The notes under the pieces were generated by a model. The model was given only the letters and a program-made list of their open reading frames with translations, made no database searches and was not told the origin of the DNA. A stretch of DNA of 64,000 nt. It comes from Apium graveolens (taxonomy: Eukaryota > Streptophyta > Magnoliopsida > Apiales > Apiaceae). The DNA lies in assembly GCF_009905375.1 (NCBI RefSeq), contig NC_133656.1:232491111-232555110 (forward strand), written 5' to 3'. Shown in pieces: positions 56,901 through 64,000 of this stretch. Positions within the stretch are counted from its first letter, which is position 1; every line of letters starts with the position of its first letter. The position numbers and the translations under genes are program-made.

Positions 56901-58522
56901 TAATCTTAAACAACACAATTAATATCGAGCGGAAGAGCCTAAATACAATTAGAATTGTAGAGAATATTGAATTAGGATAAGGTGGCGTCGTAGTAGTAGA
57001 ATAACAAATAACCAATAGATTTTTAAAGAGATAACCTCTTGGTGTTGTCTGACCATCTTACTTATCCAAACTTTTACAGAGTTACACCTTCCTCTAGAAT
57101 CTAGATTATATAATAAAGATACTAAAAACCTTTTGCCCCATTCTTAAAGTTATTCATCAAGCAGATCATTTAAATTCCAACAAAACTTTAAAGACCTGGC
57201 AAGGCAAGCAACATAAAAAACGACTAAGCAATGTCACAGCCGCAAATATTATTTTTATTAAGTAAAAAGTTTTTGGTTTTTATTTATAAAGTACTTATCC
57301 AAGATCCTCACAGTTCACCTTTCTATGAAACACTATATTAATAAAATATTAGGAACCTTTTGTTAAATTCTTAGCATCAGTCATCAACCTAATCATGTAA
57401 AATCCACACCACAAACTGAAAGCATGGTCAATCATTTAAGAAAGAAACAAATAAGTAAAGTCACAAAAAGTGGCAAAGTTTTTTAGTTGCAAATGTACAA
57501 TTAGTGTCTTATTTGAAGTAGTGTAAACTTCTATTAAAAAATTGTGGGGGGGGGGGTACCTCCACTTTTAGGAACATGTGCAGGTGGGAATAAATCCATA
57601 TCCTCGCCAATGAAATCATCATCGTCTTCTTCAGAATCATAGTCAGAAGACTCTTCATACTCGCTATCAGACGACCCGATATCCACCCCGTAACCATCGC
57701 TTTACACCAGAGTAAAGGAACCGGCAAACATTAAAATGCAAGTTTAAATGTTTATATCTATCACCCTGGTTAGCCTACATAACAACATTATAATATAGTC
57801 GAACAATAATAAATGTACCATAAAATAAATGGTAACCAATTTTAAAAACCAGATTAAAGGATACGCCCCATGGTCATGTCCGCATTGATCCTCGTTTTGT
57901 CCATAAAAATAGCCAGAGAGATGGACGCTATGGGGGCCAATAACCGATAAGGTTACTTCATCATCCTCGTCAAATTCAATATTCAATGAGCAAGTCTCAT
58001 TTTTCCCCGGCAACAAGGAACACAAGTAAATTGGGCTCTTGTCACCTACGGTGCATTGAAGTACAATCTTCTTTGTAGATGAAGTATCACCTAGAGTTGC
58101 CTGGATCATAAATCAACACACAGTGTTAAGTATCATAAATCAAAGGATTATGATAATCATTTCACCACATAAAATTTTTGTAAGCATTTAATCAAATATT
58201 ATTCCCTTGCAATTATTTCGTATAGACAAGTTTTGATTAGTTTCTAGTTCATTTTGAAGGTAAAATATAATCCCATAAAACAGAACAAAAATATAGGAGG
58301 GAGTACGCGAATCGACCAGGGGGAAACTGGCACAGCAAGTTTGAAAGCGAACGGAAACCAATTCAAATTCAAGTTATAGGGAGATATATAGTAAGAAAAT
58401 AGATAATGAAATAGATACAATAATAAGCAAGCAATAATTAATTTAGAGAAATTGGTATATGTAAAACAGTGAGAGAGAGATGTAGAGAGAGAGAGAGAGA
58501 TGGGAGAGAGAGAGAGAGACGA

Positions 58523-58586
<64 letters not shown>

Positions 58587-58778
58587 AGAAACATGAAGCC
58601 TTCCTTGTTCGTCATCGTACTTGTGAACATAAGGCTTTCCTGGTTTAACTTCAATTCCTGTAATCAATCAAATTATTAAGAAAAAAAACAAGATAAATGA
58701 TGTGTTATAGGTATAAATAGTTGAGCAACGTAGTAGAAACGAGAAAGAATTGAAAAATGACCAACCCCAAAACGCCAT
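53987..58778 (-). CDS. Nuclear FKBP-type peptidyl-prolyl isomerase (FKBP43/FKBP53-like)
   Basis: Peptidyl-prolyl cis-trans isomerase with an N-terminal nucleoplasmin-like domain; relatives act in the nucleus, and Arabidopsis FKBP53 is a histone chaperone. Exons in transcription order: 58778-58766, 58657-58584, 58100-57865, 57699-57560, 56863-56530, 56390-56175, 55459-55246, 54870-54783, 54694-54653, 54486-54438, 54068-53987. All are GT-AG and in phase, 495 aa. Residues 1-107 start MAFWG and form the nucleoplasmin-like part. Acidic tracts (DSEEDDDD) follow, then a long charged linker with several Lys runs ([16 protein letters not shown]) that should be nuclear signals. The FKBP domain fills about residues 385-495 ([39 protein letters not shown]). 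A telo-box (AAACCCTAG, 58836-58844) lies just upstream. The gene converges with the coiled-coil gene. Confidence 0.93.
58468..58583. repeat. GA/CT microsatellite in FKBP intron 2
   Basis: About 115 bp of nearly pure GA repeats (CT on the coding strand), starting inside the 5' splice site of intron 2 (CAG|GTCTCTCTC). Confidence 0.97.
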
Positions 58779-60316
58779 TTTGTTGTTTTGAGAGTAAAAG
58801 GCTGCTGCTCCTGCTGCTGAATAATACTACTATCAAAACCCTAGTTGTAAGCAGAGAAACGGACACCCTCGCTTCGGACTTTAAATTTTAAACCCCCCGA
58901 GCTTTGCTTTGCTTTGCTTTAAACTACTCACGTGGATTATCCGTGCGTCCCCTATCTCAAACAAAAATTAATAAGTAATAAAATATTATTATTATTACTA
59001 TTTTACACGTCCAAATTTACATTTACATGCCCGCAAGTCCTTTTTCTTACAACAATAAAAAAGCGGAAGTACTTTGGAATATTTGAAAGTCTAATATGAT
59101 TTAATTTTAATAATTTGTAAAATATATTAATTTATCCCCGGTTAAGCATATTAGATAAATAATTAAAAGAACTAGTTTTTTTTACAAAAAAAATATGATT
59201 TTTATATGTTTTAATTTGTAAAAATACAATTTTTTATTTAATTTTTACAAAAATACGATTTTGAAATCCGATACAATCAAATGCAAATTTCAAATGCAAC
59301 CCGATACAAACTCAAATGCAATAAAAAAAATCACTCATTTTTTAGAAAACCTAAAAAGAAGTTGAGACGTGGTTAATTTTTGTTGTAATCCGAATTTTTA
59401 AGATTTCCAAAAAATAATAAAATGACAAATAAACTTATAAAAAATAGTATATTTGATAATTTATTTAAAAGAAAATACATTTCGTAGGCCTTTGATCCTC
59501 GTCTGTTTCTAACGTGTGTTGGTAACACTTTTTTTTGTTAAATAAAGATTGCATTAATATAAGAGCTATTCTAACAAGTACAAGTATAAGAAATATGACA
59601 TAAAATTGCACTTCAACATTCTTGGTAATAATAAGAAATGAAGATTATAAATATTGTTAAAGTTTAAATTCAAAATAATGTATTAAATCACTAAAAGTTA
59701 ATATTTTATAATATTTATAAGGAACCTATTAAGACAGGGGACTTGCTCTAAGCATCACGGCGACTTTCCTTCTTCCCCACCCCGCCTTGCTAATCAATAC
59801 TGGCGCTGCCCCATCCTCTGCCTCCCAGCTCCATACAACACCATATACATATTTGGCTAGGTATCTTGCTCAAGATGGTGCTGCTAATAGGACAAGGGCT
59901 GGTCATGTGTAGGAGGATGTTTGAAAGGGTGAGAGACATTTGGAAATTTTGGAGTTTTTACTGAGAATGAGTACGAAGAACTAATGATGATGGAAGCGGA
60001 TGAAGAAGATGAACCACGCCATATTTCTCCGGGTTTGCATCGTATAAATAAATACAGTGTAACTGTTTTCTGAACTTCTACATACTTACAATAGCACATT
60101 TTAAATGGTTGACCTAAATACCCAAAACAAATACATATGTAAAATGTAATGATACTCTTATGTCACTTGGTTTTTTAAAAAACAACTTAAATGCACAACT
60201 CTCAAATTATCAAATATATTACAACCGTGTCCAAAATAAAACAGAGGTAAGATAGGTCTTCTGACTGGGGTGAAGTCTATACTGTACTGGTATTTGTTTC
60301 TGTAAACGCCAACTTA
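58779..60316. other. Spacer between the FKBP and HIR genes
   Basis: The first 150 bp is FKBP leader and promoter. From 58960 to 59740 it is AT-rich without features. From 59744 to 60074 the GC content rises and a plus-strand acidic ORF (about 59937-60074, with EADEEDEPRHISPGL) appears, without a recognised family. The HIR 3' UTR should occupy the last 100-200 bp. Confidence 0.45.
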
Positions 60317-62579
60317 TCAATTGTCATTTACACGAGCACTTTCTGCTTCCATCAGACCATTGCGAATCTGATCACTGATATCCCTGACATGACCTGGACC
60401 ATGCGGTAGGAAAACAGTGGTATTCTTTGACGAATTTCCGAAGTCTTTAATTGTGTCGAAGTACTGAGTGATCATTATAAGATCCATGACCTCCTTAGCA
60501 GAGGTCCCCTCAACCTTGCCAGAGAAGTTTAATATGTTCTCTCTCAACCCATCTGTTATAGCCTGTCTCTGCCTTGCAACACCAACACCACCTAGGTACT
60601 TGGACTCCGCCTCCGCTTCCGCCCTTTTAATTTGGAGCACCTTCTCTGCTTCCCCCTTGTAAACACTAGCAAGCTGCATCCTTTGCGCTGTAGATTAATA
60701 GTGTAAATATCACATGATAACAAAATATTCCCCGCCTATCTCAGCAACTATTATGTATCAAAAATGAGTACAAACTAGTCTTACACATGTCAACTGGAAA
60801 TGCTACGATGACACAAGGAAAAAAGATTCTATAATCTGGCCATGTTTGTTTCATGGGATTAAGCAGGGGATAGGATTGTAATCCTTTAAAATTTCCAATC
60901 TCATGTTTGTTTTGTAAAAAATTAGTGAAGGGTTATCCAAGGATTATAATCCTTTAAATTATCCTCTCCCCTGTTTGTTTCGTTGGAGTAAAGGATATGA
61001 CTATAATCCCCTCTAATATTTGGTGGGAAGAGGTATTATTTTATCCCCTTTTATAAGTCTTTTTTTTAAATGATTATAATCCCCTCATTGTAATACCATA
61101 TGAAACAAAGATAGGATTGGAAAATTTAAAGGACTATATTACAGTCTCAGGGATTATCCCTCAAAACAAACATATGATAAAATTTTAAAGGATTATAGTC
61201 CAATCCTACACTTAATCCTTCCAAACAAACATAGGATATGACTATTTAATCCATAGGACTAATTTTGATGGGATTAGTTATCCCCTGATTATTATCCAGG
61301 GATTACAATCCTACGAAACAAACATGGCATGTATATCATCTCATTCTTTTAATACATGCAAGGCTGTGCTTAAGAAATCTTGAATATTATGTTTAAAAAA
61401 TTTTAAGTACATGAGCAATAGCATATAGTATACTACAGGTAAACATTACCTGCATTGATCTCATTCATTGCTCGACGCACAGAGGGGTCAGGAATGATAT
61501 CAACCATCAGTATGTGCTCAATATTGTAACCATACTCTCCCATGACCTGATAAATGAAATCATCACTTTGTGTTGGAGGTTCACAGTTTGGATAAAAAAA
61601 ATTCCAGCTAACAATCTTGAAGGCAGCAGGAGACTGATGCAAAGAACGGATAATATAACATGGATGCTAATAAAATTAAGTTTGCACGTGCCTTGTACTT
61701 TGGCCGACAGGCTCAACATTAATATCCTCGAGAAGAAGCTTCTGATAGGTCATATAGTAGTAGTCCAAAAATGGTGTGTTGCCTAGGTGATCATATGAAA
61801 TAAGTTGCCTCAAAAGTCTGATAATTCATTTTATAATTTTTCTTGCTAAAAATTCTTATAAAACTATTCGCCATGTTTTTTCATCAAACAATAAAAGAAA
61901 TACCATCACGGAAAAGGTGCAAGACTGGTATAAGCTACAGGTCTACAGGTAATGTACACATCATATTGTATGTCATTAAAAAAAAGAAGTCAAAAGAGTG
62001 TTCCATAACATTAAACGGAAGACAAAAAATACAAAGCAGTAAAGTGAGTACCTTCTCAAGTTCCTCCAAGACTGCTTTAGCAACATCACCCTTCTGCTCA
62101 AAAAGCTCATCCAATGTCATTCTGGGGACTTGAGCTCGTACCACTTAAAGAACAAAAGGTATTAAATACAGAAAAAGAAACACTTAATATATAAATATAC
62201 CCACTCCACAAAATTCCCATTTAAAACTAACATTTTTTACCTCAAAAGGTTTCAATTTATATAATTAAAAACATCCCAACATGTCAAGTTTGATAAGAAT
62301 GTAGTATTGTTATGTCATATATTCTTAAAAAACAGCTACCCTGAAATAGTTCTATTGTATAGAGAGAATTTTCACGGGCGCAGAGACAGACACATGTCAA
62401 GACAATTCATATATCCACAGATTGCAATAATAAGACAAAACTGCCGCAAGTAATTTACCATCAAAAACATAAGCCTGAATCTGCTCCTTGGGATTTTGCA
62501 GCTCATAGAAGGCATCATCTGCATTCTCTTTTACAACTCGATACTGAATCGAGCAAATCATTTGCACAAAAACATTGTC
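60317..62579 (-). CDS. Hypersensitive-induced reaction protein (HIR3-like), SPFH/Band 7 family, 5' end missing
   Basis: Plasma-membrane-associated prohibitin-domain protein; HIR relatives form oligomers in membrane microdomains and take part in resistance-protein signalling. Four exons are seen, in order 62579-62459, 62143-62052, 61546-61450, 60687-60317, all GT-AG and in phase, giving the last 226 residues. Visible parts are [14 protein letters not shown], the AYVFDVVRAQVP segment of the Band 7 domain, the coiled-coil with [20 protein letters not shown], and the conserved C-terminal [10 protein letters not shown] and [12 protein letters not shown]. Family members have about 285-290 residues, so roughly 60 N-terminal residues, with the myristoylation site, lie beyond 64000. 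Choice of HIR3 over other HIRs is by recall. Confidence 0.9.
60839..61328. mobile_element. MITE in the last intron of the HIR gene
   Basis: Ends GCCATGTTTGTTTCATGGGATT and, inverted, GCCATGTTTGTTTCGTAGGATT. The 490-bp body is built of several copies of CATGTTTGTTT and GGATTATAATCC-type motifs in both orientations, so it can fold into several hairpins. Clear target duplications were not found. Confidence 0.75.
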
Positions 62580-64000
62580 CTACAAAATGGAACTTCATCA
62601 TTGTTCATACAAGAATATAAATAATGAAATTCGGACCTAAAGAAGATCAGAGGTACCAAGAGAGAAGATAATTTAAACAAAGTTATGCAACTATAAGTGA
62701 GAAATCGACACCTTTGCCAAGTATATGGGGGCTTGGTCCCACAGAGCTTTCTAAGAATAAGATACAAGGTTTCAAGTTCAATAATTTTTTAAAGCGGCTT
62801 TTTTTTAGTAGTTTCCGTTATTAGATAAAACAGGGTCAAAAAGCCAAATGAAAGCAAGCCACACCTAGGGGAATTCCAGGGGATAAATCTTACCAAGTGT
62901 GGTGAGGACACCTCACAAGGGGATCATAATAAATAAAGAAATAAAGATCATATGATTTATATCTCAATCAGTATATAACTTCCCCCAATAGCTACCCCAA
63001 GTCTCTGAGAGTTTAAAAAGACGCGATGCACCTAAATGACCCTATCAGCATACTTAAATATTCTTTTTTTACAAAAAAAATATGCGATGGCAGCCACAAA
63101 TCAGCAAGTTTAGCTTTTGCCTTTTTTGAGCAAACCGGGATATTAAAATTTCCATACAGAAAATATAACTCATTGCTAATATTTTCATAAAAACAATTGG
63201 ACAAAAGTGGTTCACTAATTTGTTAACACGGACACACACATTGGGTCAAAAGATATTATCACCAGCCATGTATTACCATCTTCAGGCACAAAACACCAAG
63301 GATTAAGGAATACTTGGAACTTGGAAGCTCACTGACATCTTAAACATTGTGTTTTAGAAGGACACTTGGACGGATAAGAATTTCTAAATGAAGCAAAAAA
63401 ATTATGTAATGCTATATTGGAATCACACATACACATACATGTTTATCCCTATTGTCCTGATAATGCATGTTTATTAACGAATAATATAATGATGAATAAT
63501 TGAAAGTTCATCAGCCTAAGTTAGACTAAACAACTTGAAAATTTCTTACAATCATATTCAATGCATAAAAATATGATTCTCTGCTAACTGAAAATTAGTT
63601 ACATCAATTTAGTTCAATCTTAAAACTCGCTCCAAGGACTCGCACTAAATTATTCAGACTTTTATAGAATATTCTCACACCGAACTATAATAGCACTTAC
63701 TCGAGTAGATGTTCAGTAGATTTTAATGGATATATATAGATATTTATCAGAATACAGCAAAAAATGGCGCTGTCTGTCTTTGATCTTATCGAATATTAAT
63801 AACCATGTATATATATACTGCAAATCCTAAAAACAAAAATTATCATAAATAACAGCAAAGAACAACAATCAGTTATGCCCAATCAACCATCAGTATATTC
63901 AATACCAAACACCCAAGAATCTACACAGTTTTAACAATCATCCAATCAATTACACATCCAAACAGTTATTGAACAGATTACTATAGAGAACAAACAAGGA
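62580..64000. other. Upstream intron of the HIR gene
   Basis: No exon matching the missing N-terminal part of HIR is found on the minus strand here, so this is most likely one long intron running past the window edge. AT-rich, no recognised repeat. Confidence 0.5.

Noticed and set aside
58244..58667. Open frames of repeated Ser-Leu across the GA/CT microsatellite.
   Set aside because: They translate a dinucleotide repeat inside an intron of the FKBP gene and have no independent support.

Overview
This is plant nuclear DNA, from a eudicot. Genes carry many short GT-AG introns, exons of 30-650 bp, AT-rich spacers and dense, nested plant-type transposable elements (Ty3/gypsy of the Tat type, Ty1/copia, hAT, Tourist-like and foldback elements). 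The species cannot be fixed from the sequence alone. No CRISPR, operon or other prokaryotic feature is present.

Layout. 1-9739: a decayed Tat-type Ty3 retrotransposon on the minus strand, its far LTR outside the window, with a 72-bp tandem array and an antisense, apparently spliced extra gene on the plus strand. 9740-12110: spacer with a hAT-type non-autonomous element and the RH7 promoter. 12111-18108 (+): DEAD-box RNA helicase RH7, 14 exons, 677 aa. 18109-29049: repeats, a subtilase SBT1.3-like pseudogene and a complete copia element nested in a Tourist-like MITE. 29050-37646 (+): PTI1-like cytoplasmic kinase, 4 exons, 373 aa, whose third intron is 7.1 kb because it holds a 6.5-kb copia element and a hAT-like MITE. 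37647-43420: a gypsy LTR fragment fused to a truncated copia element, and a decayed LINE-type reverse transcriptase. 44003-47394 (+): fructokinase, 7 exons, 347 aa. 48539-52090 (+): coiled-coil protein, 7 exons, 260 aa. 53987-58778 (-): nuclear FKBP (FKBP43/FKBP53 type), 11 exons, 495 aa. 60317-62579 (-): last four exons of a hypersensitive-induced-reaction (HIR3-like) SPFH protein whose 5' end lies beyond 64000.

The six host genes are unrelated housekeeping or signalling genes. Each model was built by joining exons at splice sites with the reading frame checked by exon length. They do not form a pathway.

The most unusual observation concerns the copia element at 29945-36412. It has no tRNA-type primer-binding site. 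The 18 bases directly next to its 5' LTR are instead complementary to a stretch inside its own LTR (15 of 15 in the 5' LTR, with the remaining three bases preserved in the 3' LTR). This is the arrangement expected of a self-priming retrotransposon, as known for Tf1 of fission yeast. It is an inference from one decayed copy and needs other copies to test it.
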